DNA from: an uncultured Lachnospiraceae bacterium
GTDB lineage: Bacteria; Bacillota; Clostridia; Lachnospirales; Lachnospiraceae
Length of the DNA: 10,871 nucleotides
Reading direction: 5' to 3'
Assembly (NCBI GenBank): GCA_910577765.1
Contig: CAJTOV010000128.1
Location: 1 to 10,871 of the forward strand
The notes under the pieces: model-generated
Told to the model about the DNA's origin: nothing
Databases searched by the model: none
What the model saw: the letters and a program-made list of their open reading frames with translations, nothing else
Shown here: positions 1 through 5,532 of the stretch, piece after piece
How the letters are laid out: the number at the start of each line of letters is the position of its first letter
Position numbering within the stretch: position 1 is the first letter of the stretch
Position numbers and translations under genes: made by a program

Positions 1-53
1 CATCGGGCGGACGCCCGATGCCTCTTGTCCGGCATAGCCGGGTAAGAAGATGC
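1..53. repeat. Double-hairpin intergenic repeat, copy 1
   Basis: The first 20 bases are a perfect inverted repeat (CATCGGGCG, GA loop, CGCCCGATG). Next comes a second hairpin with arms around CTTGTCCGGC / GCCGGGTAAG and an ATA loop. The same 53-base unit occurs at 7018-7070 with only three differences (positions 22, 42 and 43). It ends 15 bases beyond the stop codon of the minus-strand dehydrogenase gene. The window starts exactly at the repeat, so its left boundary is unknown. It resembles REP-type palindromic elements; no transposase is visible. Confidence 0.85.
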
Positions 54-68
54 ATGGCGTACTCCCAC

Positions 69-1088
69 TCACCCCCGCCAGACCATCTCCCTGGTAATCT
101 CTCCCAGGGAATGTGCCCCGCACATGGCCATGGTATCTTTCAGTTCCGCTCCCAGGCGCCCTACCAGCTCTGCCACGCCTTCCTTTTCCCCGCCATAGAC
201 CGCGGTAACAAAGGGACGGCAGATCAGGACGCCGTCTGCCCCCAGGGCCAGGGCCTTGAAGATATCGGTTCCGCAGCGGATTCCCCCGTCCACCAGCACG
301 GTCATGGAATCTCCCACCGCCTCTGCGATCTCCGGCAGCACCTCTGCCGTAGCCGGACACTGGTCCAGAACCCTTCCACCATGATTGGACACCACAATGG
401 CCGCGGCACCGGCATCCCGCGCTTTCAGCGCCCCCTTCACGGTCATGATTCCCTTTACAATAAAGGGAACGCCGGCGGACCGGATGATCTCTGCCAGCTC
501 CGCTGTGGTCTTGCTGCCTGCCGGAGGGGTCATATTCTTAAGGAACGGCAGGCCCGCAGCATCAATATCCATGGCTGCCGCAAATGCCCCGCAGCCCCGT
601 ACCAGCTCCATCTTTTCACGGACCACAGCCCCGCTCCATGGCTTGACTGTGGGAACTCCCACACCCCCGGACCGGCGGATGGCCTCTGTGGCAGCCTCCA
701 TAACCTCCGGATTGGTCCCGTCACCGGTAAAGGCAGCGATCCCGGCCTCCGCGCAGGCAGACACCAGAATATCATTGTAAGCCGCATCTTTATATTTTTC
801 CCCATAATGCAGGTTCACCGCCCCTACCGGGCCGGCAAAAAACGGATAAGCAAATTCCCTTCCAAACACACGGCAGGTGGTATCCACCGGCTGGTTCTCA
901 CACAACGTATCCATCTGGACACGGATTTCCTTCCACTTGTCATAGTTGCGGATGGCCGTATCCCCCACCCCCTTGGCACCCGGCCCAGGGATCTGGTTCC
1001 GGCACGCCCGTCCGTTGCAGACCTGACATCCTTTACAATAGTTTCCAAGGCAGGTCCTGGCCTGCTCCAGCACTTCTTTCTGTGTCAT
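69..1088 (-). CDS. FMN-dependent alpha-hydroxy-acid dehydrogenase/oxidase
   Basis: A 339-residue TIM-barrel flavoprotein of the lactate oxidase / glycolate oxidase / L-lactate dehydrogenase family, which oxidises 2-hydroxy acids to 2-oxo acids using FMN. Visible family signatures are the FMN-contacting lysine in IVKGIM (K212), the active-site segment SNHGGR with catalytic base H236 and R239, the phosphate-binding DGGIR (267-271), and GADGVLICRPF near the C-terminus. The first 30 residues hold five cysteines (C13, C18, C21, C24, C29), which the classical enzymes lack; they could bind a metal or an Fe-S cluster, but that is inference. The start is supported by AAGGAG six bases upstream of the ATG. 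It lies 66 bases downstream of the Rpn gene and may be co-transcribed with it. The natural substrate (lactate or another hydroxy acid) cannot be read from the sequence. Confidence 0.9.
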   Translation of the reverse strand: MTQKEVLEQARTCLGNYCKGCQVCNGRACRNQIPGPGAKGVGDTAIRNYDKWKEIRVQMDTLCENQPVDTTCRVFGREFAYPFFAGPVGAVNLHYGEKYKDAAYNDILVSACAEAGIAAFTGDGTNPEVMEAATEAIRRSGGVGVPTVKPWSGAVVREKMELVRGCGAFAAAMDIDAAGLPFLKNMTPPAGSKTTAELAEIIRSAGVPFIVKGIMTVKGALKARDAGAAAIVVSNHGGRVLDQCPATAEVLPEIAEAVGDSMTVLVDGGIRCGTDIFKALALGADGVLICRPFVTAVYGGEKEGVAELVGRLGAELKDTMAMCGAHSLGEITREMVWRG

Positions 1089-1154
1089 AACGTTCTCCTT
1101 ATCCTTTATAAAATGTACTTTCCGGTCTCACACAATCAGGCACAATGAGATTCC

Positions 1155-1979
1155 CTACGGCCTGACCGTATCCCCGCCGGAAAGCCATTGCTGCACCAGC
1201 TCCTGCCCCACATTCAGAATTTTGGCGATCATGCTGTCCGAAAAGCCCTCTTTCTGCATATTTAATGCCGTTTCCCTGGCCTTTTTCATTTCCCCCATGG
1301 CCGCTCCTCTGGCCTCCCCCCGGGTCTCTCCTTCCTTCATTTTCTCATAACCGTACTGTTCCACCGCCTTTTTCTGGTCAAATAACCCCATCATAATACT
1401 GATAACCTCCTTTTCACGGTTCTCCAGGTATTCTTTCAACACATTTCTGTCTTTACAGATCCGTATTGTCTCCAGCACCGCTTCCCGCGTTCTGCCATAC
1501 AGCCGCACCTGCTCATTATATACGTTGGTAAAATCCACATACTGGCTAATGATATCGCTCTTTCCCTCTCCGTAAAGCACACGGACCTTCGCTTCCAGGA
1601 AATCCCGGTTTCCATCAAAGAACTCATCAGAAAGCTTCAGCCACTTTGGCCGACTTTTCCGGCTTCCTGTGTAGATCATGTAGAGCTCCGGCCTGGGAAG
1701 CTCCAGCTTTTTGCTTCCATACCGGTTCTGGTTCGTTGATTCGATATATTCGTTCCATATATGTGCCAAATAAAGCAGGATGCGCACGATGATATTCATA
1801 GTCCAGCTTGTCTGGGCTTCCAGCATCACAAGCACCTTTCCCCGGACAGTCATCCCCAGATCATTGTACTCCTGGTCGGTAAATACATTATGGATTGTCA
1901 CATCCCCAATGTCCGCCTCGGTGGCATCCACATCTTCCGGATGAAGTGCCTGATACAACTGAAACGCATACATACCCAT
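1155..1979 (-). CDS. Rpn-family recombination-promoting nuclease (PD-(D/E)XK type)
   Basis: A 274-residue protein resembling the Rpn / 'PD-(D/E)XK nuclease family transposase' proteins that are common in Lachnospiraceae. Recognisable parts are the N-terminal ALHPED stretch, NVFTDQEYNDLG (31-42), the likely catalytic core D40 with LEAQ (E54, Q56), PELYMIYTG (97-105), and the C-terminal charged linker rich in GE/RG pairs (216-230) followed by a short helix-turn-helix-like tail. Family members are described as DNA endonucleases that raise recombination; no transposase activity is implied. The longest frame begins at 2030, but that ATG lies inside the promoter. ATG 1979, preceded by a G7 ribosome-site run at six bases, is chosen instead. 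The gene is more AT-rich than its neighbours (one 60-base line 43% G+C, against 65% in a line of the dehydrogenase). Compared with family members I remember, the N-terminus looks about 25-40 residues short. Confidence 0.8.
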   Translation of the reverse strand: MGMYAFQLYQALHPEDVDATEADIGDVTIHNVFTDQEYNDLGMTVRGKVLVMLEAQTSWTMNIIVRILLYLAHIWNEYIESTNQNRYGSKKLELPRPELYMIYTGSRKSRPKWLKLSDEFFDGNRDFLEAKVRVLYGEGKSDIISQYVDFTNVYNEQVRLYGRTREAVLETIRICKDRNVLKEYLENREKEVISIMMGLFDQKKAVEQYGYEKMKEGETRGEARGAAMGEMKKARETALNMQKEGFSDSMIAKILNVGQELVQQWLSGGDTVRP

Positions 1980-1986
1980 AAACTGT

Positions 1987-2000
1987 CCCCCCCATTTCCT
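1987..2000 (-). promoter_or_regulatory. Ribosome binding site with G7 run
   Basis: On the minus strand AGGAAAT is followed by seven G residues, then ACAGTT and the ATG at 1979. The G-run sits six bases from the start, so it is the likely anti-SD pairing site and decides the start codon. Its homopolymer nature makes it prone to length change. Confidence 0.6.
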
Positions 2001-2006
2001 GACTCT

Positions 2007-2035
2007 ATTATAAAAAAAAATCAGGCACATGACAA
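2007..2035 (-). promoter_or_regulatory. Sigma-70-type promoter of the Rpn gene
   Basis: Minus-strand TTGTCA (2035-2030, five of six consensus bases) and a perfect TATAAT (2012-2007) are separated by exactly 17 bases. Eight T residues of a nine-T run form the spacer end next to the -10 box; the ninth is the first T of the -10. The -35 box lies inside a 24-base imperfect palindrome (2023-2046). Predicted transcription start is around 2000, just upstream of the ribosome site. Confidence 0.8.
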
Positions 2036-2046
2036 GTCAAATGCCT
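2012..2046 (-). terminator. Intrinsic terminator after the ZIP transporter gene, overlapping the Rpn promoter
   Basis: About 57 bases after the ZIP stop codon, the minus strand forms a hairpin between AGGCAT and GTGCCT with inner TGA/TCA pairing around a CTTG loop (one T-T mismatch, one G-U). It is followed by GA and nine T residues. This has the shape of a rho-independent terminator. The same bases hold the -35 box and spacer of the next gene's promoter, so the palindrome could equally be an operator. Confidence 0.6.
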
Positions 2047-2102
2047 AATTTTCAAAAAATACCCTATAAACAGTTACAGTTCGCGGGAGGGGCATCTGCC
2101 TC

Positions 2103-2927
2103 TCACCCCAGCGCCACATCCAGACACATCATCACGATAAATCCCACGGCAAACCCGATTGTCCCCATATCCGAATGCTCTCCCTGGGCAGATTCGGGAA
2201 TCAGTTCCTCCACCACCACAAAAAGCATGGCCCCGGCAGCAAACGCCAGCATAAGAGGCAGCACCGGGGTAACAATCCTGGCAAGCAGTATGGTCAGCAA
2301 AGCCCCCACCGGCTCCACCACCCCGGACAAGGTTCCCATAAGAAACGCACGCTTTCTGGAGGCCCCTTCACTCCGCAAGGGCAGGGAGATAATGGCCCCC
2401 TCCGGAAAATTCTGGATGGCAATCCCCAGGGCCAGGGCATAGGCTCCTGCCATGGATACACTGGATTCCCCCATGAGAATTCCGGCAAACACCACCCCCA
2501 CAGCCATTCCCTCGGGAAAGTTGTGCAGGGTCACCGCAAGCACCAGCATGGCCGTGCGGGTAAGCCGCGTCTTGACACCCTCCGGCTGGTCGCTTCCCAT
2601 ATGCAGGTGCGGAATAATCTTATCCATCAGAAGCAGAAACCCCACTCCGGCTGCCAGTCCGGCAGCCGCAGGCAGAAATGCCAGCCGTCCCAGGTTCTCC
2701 GACATCTCCATGGCCGGAATCAGAAGGGACCAGACCGATGCCGCCACCATCACTCCTGACGCAAATCCCAGAAGGGCCTTCTGGACCCCTGGTCTAATGG
2801 CACGCTTCACCAGAAAGACACTGGCCGCACCCAGTGTAGTCCCTGCAAACGGAATCAGAATCCCTATGATAATATCAACCAGCTCCTCACTCAACGATTC
2901 TATCACTCTCCTTTGCATGCGGGCCAT
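2103..2927 (-). CDS. ZIP-family divalent metal transporter (GufA/ZupT-like)
   Basis: A 274-residue polytopic membrane protein that would import zinc or other divalent metals into the cytoplasm. About eight hydrophobic segments are visible, starting at residues 17-40. The two ZIP signature helices are present: LHNFPEG (134-140) in TM4 and IQNFPEG (171-177) in TM5, where Q172 takes the place of the histidine seen in E. coli ZupT. A metal-prone HLH (107-109) precedes TM4, and two glutamates (E240, E241) lie in a later helix. Length fits the bacterial GufA/ZupT group. The ATG at 2927 has AAGG-type pairing five to six bases upstream (AGAAGGGCGGG); the ATG three codons later has none. It is the last gene of the unit, 54 bases after acylphosphatase, and is followed by a terminator. 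Metal specificity cannot be inferred. Confidence 0.93.
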   Translation of the reverse strand: MARMQRRVIESLSEELVDIIIGILIPFAGTTLGAASVFLVKRAIRPGVQKALLGFASGVMVAASVWSLLIPAMEMSENLGRLAFLPAAAGLAAGVGFLLLMDKIIPHLHMGSDQPEGVKTRLTRTAMLVLAVTLHNFPEGMAVGVVFAGILMGESSVSMAGAYALALGIAIQNFPEGAIISLPLRSEGASRKRAFLMGTLSGVVEPVGALLTILLARIVTPVLPLMLAFAAGAMLFVVVEELIPESAQGEHSDMGTIGFAVGFIVMMCLDVALG

Positions 2928-2981
2928 CCCGCCCTTCTATATGTTATGCCCCAAAGGCCTTGTTGTTACCAGTACTGCCAT

Positions 2982-3251
2982 TCAGTTTGCCATCTGAAAC
3001 CCCTTATCCTGTTTCAGGCTTCTGTCCTCCACATCCATATCCTCAATGGAAATATAAGGCTGCCGGTGGAGTGCACTGACCAGGTCCCACACCAGCGTTT
3101 CCTCGCCCTGGGCTTCCATCTCCACCCGTCCGTCCCACAGATTCTGCACATACCCGGTCAGATTCAGGGAACGGGCAAGCATACACGCCTGGAAACGGAA
3201 GCCCACCCCCTGCACTCTTCCGGAAAAATAAAAATGTTTGCGAACTACCAT
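2982..3251 (-). CDS. acyP: Acylphosphatase
   Basis: An 89-residue cytosolic enzyme that hydrolyses the carboxyl-phosphate bond of acyl phosphates such as acetyl phosphate or 1,3-bisphosphoglycerate. The family signature GRVQGVGFR (11-19) supplies the phosphate-binding loop and catalytic R19. The second signature, GYVQNLWDGRVEMEAQG (33-49), supplies the water-orienting asparagine N37. Length and ferredoxin-like alpha/beta layout match the family, and both active-site residues are intact. GGAGGA lies about eight bases upstream of the ATG. The gene sits 28 bases after the EFR1-type protein and 54 bases before the ZIP transporter, so the three are probably one transcript. No functional link between them is obvious. 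Confidence 0.95.
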   Translation of the reverse strand: MVVRKHFYFSGRVQGVGFRFQACMLARSLNLTGYVQNLWDGRVEMEAQGEETLVWDLVSALHRQPYISIEDMDVEDRSLKQDKGFQMAN

Positions 3252-3279
3252 CGGTCTTCTCCTCCACCAGACTGGAACA

Positions 3280-4059
3280 TCACAAAATAAACTCCGGCTC
3301 CTTCCTTCCGCTGCACTCCTTTTTCAGCTTATGCTTTACTGCAAGCAGCATCAGGCGGCTGATACTCCGGCTATGGCTGGGACAGACATAGATACACCGC
3401 ATACAGCTGATACAGCGCTCCTCGTCCATAACCCTGGAATCCGTCCGTGAAATGGCCTGGACCGGACATTTGCGGATGCAGGCCCCGCAATTGCTGCAGG
3501 AGCTGCTTACCCGGATTTTCAGACGGGCACCGTGAAATTCCTTATACGGGTGCTTTCCCTTTACAGACAGCTCTCCCAGGGCATAGTTGGAGGAAACCTC
3601 CCGAAGCTTCCTGGCAGTCTGGTCCGCAAATCTGCGGAGCTTCTTTCCGTCTGCCCCGTCCGGACGTCCTGCGGCAAAGCAGGGCGCAATATTGTGCTCC
3701 GCCACCACAGCCGCTGCCGACAGGGGACGGAAGCCCCGGGCCACCAGAACCTCCTTAAGCTCCAGCAGGGCATCATCATAATCCCGGTTTCCGTATGTAA
3801 CCACCAGAACCACCGGGGTCTGGTTCCCGTGAAGCTTCTGCAAACGCTCCACAGCAGTCTCCGGCAGCCTTCCGCCATAGACCGGCACTCCTACAACCGC
3901 CACCTCATTCTCATGGAAATGATAATCGGGACGACGGCCCGGACCGGTCAGGTCCACATACCCGGTATTCCCCCCGATCCGGGACACAATGGCCCGCACT
4001 GCCTTTTTAGAATGTCCAGTAGGACTAAAATAAATTCCTGTCACCTGTTTTATGTTCAT
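3280..4059 (-). CDS. EFR1-type flavodoxin/ferredoxin fusion protein
   Basis: A 259-residue electron-transfer protein with an N-terminal flavodoxin-like domain and a C-terminal 2[4Fe-4S] ferredoxin. The FMN phosphate loop is FSPTGHSKKA (11-20), followed by the flavodoxin strand VAVVGVPVYGGRLP (53-66) and VVLVVTYGNRDYDDAL (83-98). Two complete cluster motifs follow: C188, C191, C194, C198 and C216, C219, C222, C226, each CxxCxxCxxxCP or close to it. The basic C-terminus after the second cluster resembles other EFR1 proteins. It probably shuttles low-potential electrons to an unidentified reductase in the cytoplasm. A strong AGGAGG (4073-4068) lies eight bases upstream of the ATG. It follows the unknown 97-residue gene by 44 bases and precedes acylphosphatase by 28. 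The partner enzyme is not encoded next to it. Confidence 0.92.
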   Translation of the reverse strand: MNIKQVTGIYFSPTGHSKKAVRAIVSRIGGNTGYVDLTGPGRRPDYHFHENEVAVVGVPVYGGRLPETAVERLQKLHGNQTPVVLVVTYGNRDYDDALLELKEVLVARGFRPLSAAAVVAEHNIAPCFAAGRPDGADGKKLRRFADQTARKLREVSSNYALGELSVKGKHPYKEFHGARLKIRVSSSCSNCGACIRKCPVQAISRTDSRVMDEERCISCMRCIYVCPSHSRSISRLMLLAVKHKLKKECSGRKEPEFIL

Positions 4060-4103
4060 ATTTTTATCCTCCTGCCCTTATTTAATAGCGGTTGGGACCC
4101 ATA

Positions 4104-4397
4104 TTAAAAATGTCCCGCCTCATGCTCCTCATTGAGCCAGGCTACAGCCTGCCAGATTCCCTCGGTCTCAAACGGGAAATCCCGGCTGTGCTTCTTCTCT
4201 TCCGGCGTGCGGTCGTAAGCCAGAGGCTCCGGCCAGACCACTGCCCGCAGCACGGTCTCTGTCTTCTCCGGCTCCTCCCCAGCCTCCTGCACCACCTTTT
4301 CCTGCTTCTGAAGCTGGTAGCGCATCCCGCGGTAACTGCCGGTGAAACGGCTCTTCTTTAAAAAGGGGATGGAAATATCCCCGTGAAGATCAATCAT
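4104..4397 (-). CDS. Conserved-looking small protein of unknown function
   Basis: A 97-residue soluble protein that I cannot assign. It starts MIDLHGDISIPFLKK, continues with FTGSYRGMRYQLQK (18-31), has an acidic linker (EAGEEPEKTE, 38-47), then TVLRAVVWPEPLAYDRTPEE (47-66), and ends in a helix (GIWQAVAWLNEEHE). The pattern suggests a small alpha/beta fold; no signal peptide, membrane segment or cysteine pair is present. It faintly resembles short uncharacterised clostridial proteins with a G-S-x-x-G-M-R-Y core; this is from memory only. The frame is open further up, to 4517, but AAGGAG lies exactly six bases before the ATG at 4397, and the upstream part overlaps the end of the AEC gene. It is 83 bases downstream of that gene and 44 bases before the EFR1-type gene, probably in the same transcript. 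Confidence 0.75.
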   Translation of the reverse strand: MIDLHGDISIPFLKKSRFTGSYRGMRYQLQKQEKVVQEAGEEPEKTETVLRAVVWPEPLAYDRTPEEKKHSRDFPFETEGIWQAVAWLNEEHEAGHF

Positions 4398-4469
4398 ATC
4401 TGACTCCTTTTTGCACGGTTCTGTCTGTCCCTGTCTGCCGCACATGCGGTACCCCACACGTCCCCTTGG

Positions 4470-4493
4470 CCTGGTGAACCTTATAACACCAGG
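4470..4493 (-). repeat. Inverted repeat across the AEC stop codon
   Basis: CCTGGTG and CACCAGG, seven bases each and perfectly complementary, enclose ten bases that include the TAA stop codon of the AEC gene. There is no T-run afterwards, so it is not a typical terminator. It could stabilise or mark the mRNA between the AEC gene and the next one, or be chance. Confidence 0.45.
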
Positions 4494-5398
4494 GAGACCG
4501 CTGCCACAATACAGCAAATGCTGATTATGATGGATATGGAGTTTACGGCGCTGGCCAGACCAGTGTCGCTTTTCAGTTCCTCTGTAAATGCCGGGGCAGC
4601 CGATGATAAGGGCGCAAAGGCCAGGACCGCCAGGGGCTGCCGGTATTCCAGAGGAAGGGGCAGCAGGAAAAAGAAGACAGCGGACAGCAAGGCGGCAATT
4701 CCGTACCGCACTGCCAGTATCCGGACAATCGTGCCGATCTGCTCCCGGTCACCGGACAGCTGAAAGCCTACTCCAATCATCAGCATGGCCATAAACGCAT
4801 TGCCGCCTGCAATGATTTCCGAGAACATGACCACCTGCTGCGGCAGGCGGATTCCCAGCAGACAAAGGATGGTCATCACCAGATAGGCGTCAAAGGGAAC
4901 CGATTTTACAAGGGTCCGGACCATGCGGCCAATGGGGATACCTTTTCCTTCCCCCTTGACGATGGTGGCCAGACTGTATGCTCCTCCCAGACAGATGATG
5001 GCATTGCCGGAATCAAACAGACTGGTCACCACTACCCCTGTGGGCCCCAGAAAATTCTGCACAAAGGGCAGGGTGAAGTTTCCTATATTATAACCGGACA
5101 GATTTATGATTTCAAAGGCTTTCTTTTCCCTGTCCCTGCCCATATTCATGAGAAACGCCGTGACAATATATACCACGCCTCCCAAAAAGCCCAGAAGGGT
5201 TAACACCAGCATGGACGGATCAATTACCTTATCCGCAAAGCTGTATACAATAGCCGCAGGCAAGGTAAGCTTCAGTACAATCCTGGAGATTACCTGAAAG
5301 TCATCTGCCTTAAAGAACCCGGCTCTTCTCAAAAAATATCCCAGAAAAATAATTGCAATAAAACAGGCTGCCCTGGACAGCACGGAAATCATACCCAT
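4481..5398 (-). CDS. AEC-family (auxin efflux carrier-like) transporter
   Basis: A 305-residue integral membrane protein of the AEC family, which in bacteria moves organic acids such as malate or other small anions. It consists almost entirely of hydrophobic segments. The family hallmark NLSGYNIGNFTLPF (99-112), in the first repeat's crossover helix, is clear, as is a matching later segment with MLMIGVGFQLSGD. The C-terminal APLSSAAPAFT stretch is typical. Frame-compatible ATGs exist at 5428 and 5422, but the predicted transcription start is about 5430, leaving no room for a ribosome site. AAAGAGG precedes the ATG at 5398 by nine bases, so that is chosen; the ATG at 5392 remains possible. It is the first gene of the unit running to the ZIP transporter. 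The substrate is unknown. Confidence 0.9.
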   Translation of the reverse strand: MGMISVLSRAACFIAIIFLGYFLRRAGFFKADDFQVISRIVLKLTLPAAIVYSFADKVIDPSMLVLTLLGFLGGVVYIVTAFLMNMGRDREKKAFEIINLSGYNIGNFTLPFVQNFLGPTGVVVTSLFDSGNAIICLGGAYSLATIVKGEGKGIPIGRMVRTLVKSVPFDAYLVMTILCLLGIRLPQQVVMFSEIIAGGNAFMAMLMIGVGFQLSGDREQIGTIVRILAVRYGIAALLSAVFFFLLPLPLEYRQPLAVLAFAPLSSAAPAFTEELKSDTGLASAVNSISIIISICCIVAAVSLVL

Positions 5399-5436
5399 AA
5401 CACTTATCCTCTTTTCTTCCATGTCCAATAAGCTCT

Positions 5437-5465
5437 ATTATGCATGGATTTTTTGGGTATTGCAA
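5437..5465 (-). promoter_or_regulatory. Probable sigma-70 promoter of the AEC gene unit
   Basis: Minus-strand TTGCAA (5465-5460, four of six consensus bases) and CATAAT (5442-5437, five of six) are 17 bases apart with an A-rich spacer. The pair lies just after the enolase terminator and just before the AEC gene. The predicted start near 5430 fits the downstream ribosome site. Confidence 0.6.
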
Positions 5466-5488
5466 CCTATTTTTTCATAAAACCACGG

Positions 5489-5517
5489 AAAAAGGCCCAG
5501 GGACCAGCCCTGCGCCT
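5489..5517 (-). terminator. Intrinsic terminator of enolase
   Basis: About 15 bases after the enolase stop, the minus strand reads AGGCGCAGGG, loop CTGGT, CCCTGGGCCT, then TTTT. This is a ten-pair stem with one G-G mismatch and a T tail, a standard rho-independent terminator. It separates enolase from the AEC unit. Confidence 0.88.
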
Positions 5518-5532
5518 AAATCTCTGTATCAG

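Noticed and set aside
18..1148. 376-codon plus-strand frame opposite the FMN dehydrogenase
   Set aside because: The translation shows no recognisable family, while the minus strand carries intact FMN and catalytic motifs with a good ribosome site.
1126..1150. TCTCA...TGAGA short inverted repeat between the Rpn and dehydrogenase genes, and a possible promoter (TTGTGT with TATAAA)
   Set aside because: Arms are five bases only; the -35 match is three of six and spacing is 19, so neither is supported.
4421..4437. Direct repeat CTGTCTG-TCC-CTGTCTG upstream of the small unknown gene
   Set aside because: Only two 7-base units; no link to a regulator motif can be supported.
4470..4493. Inverted repeat at the end of the AEC gene as a terminator
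   Set aside because: No T-run follows on the minus strand, and the next genes lack a clear promoter, so transcription probably continues through it.
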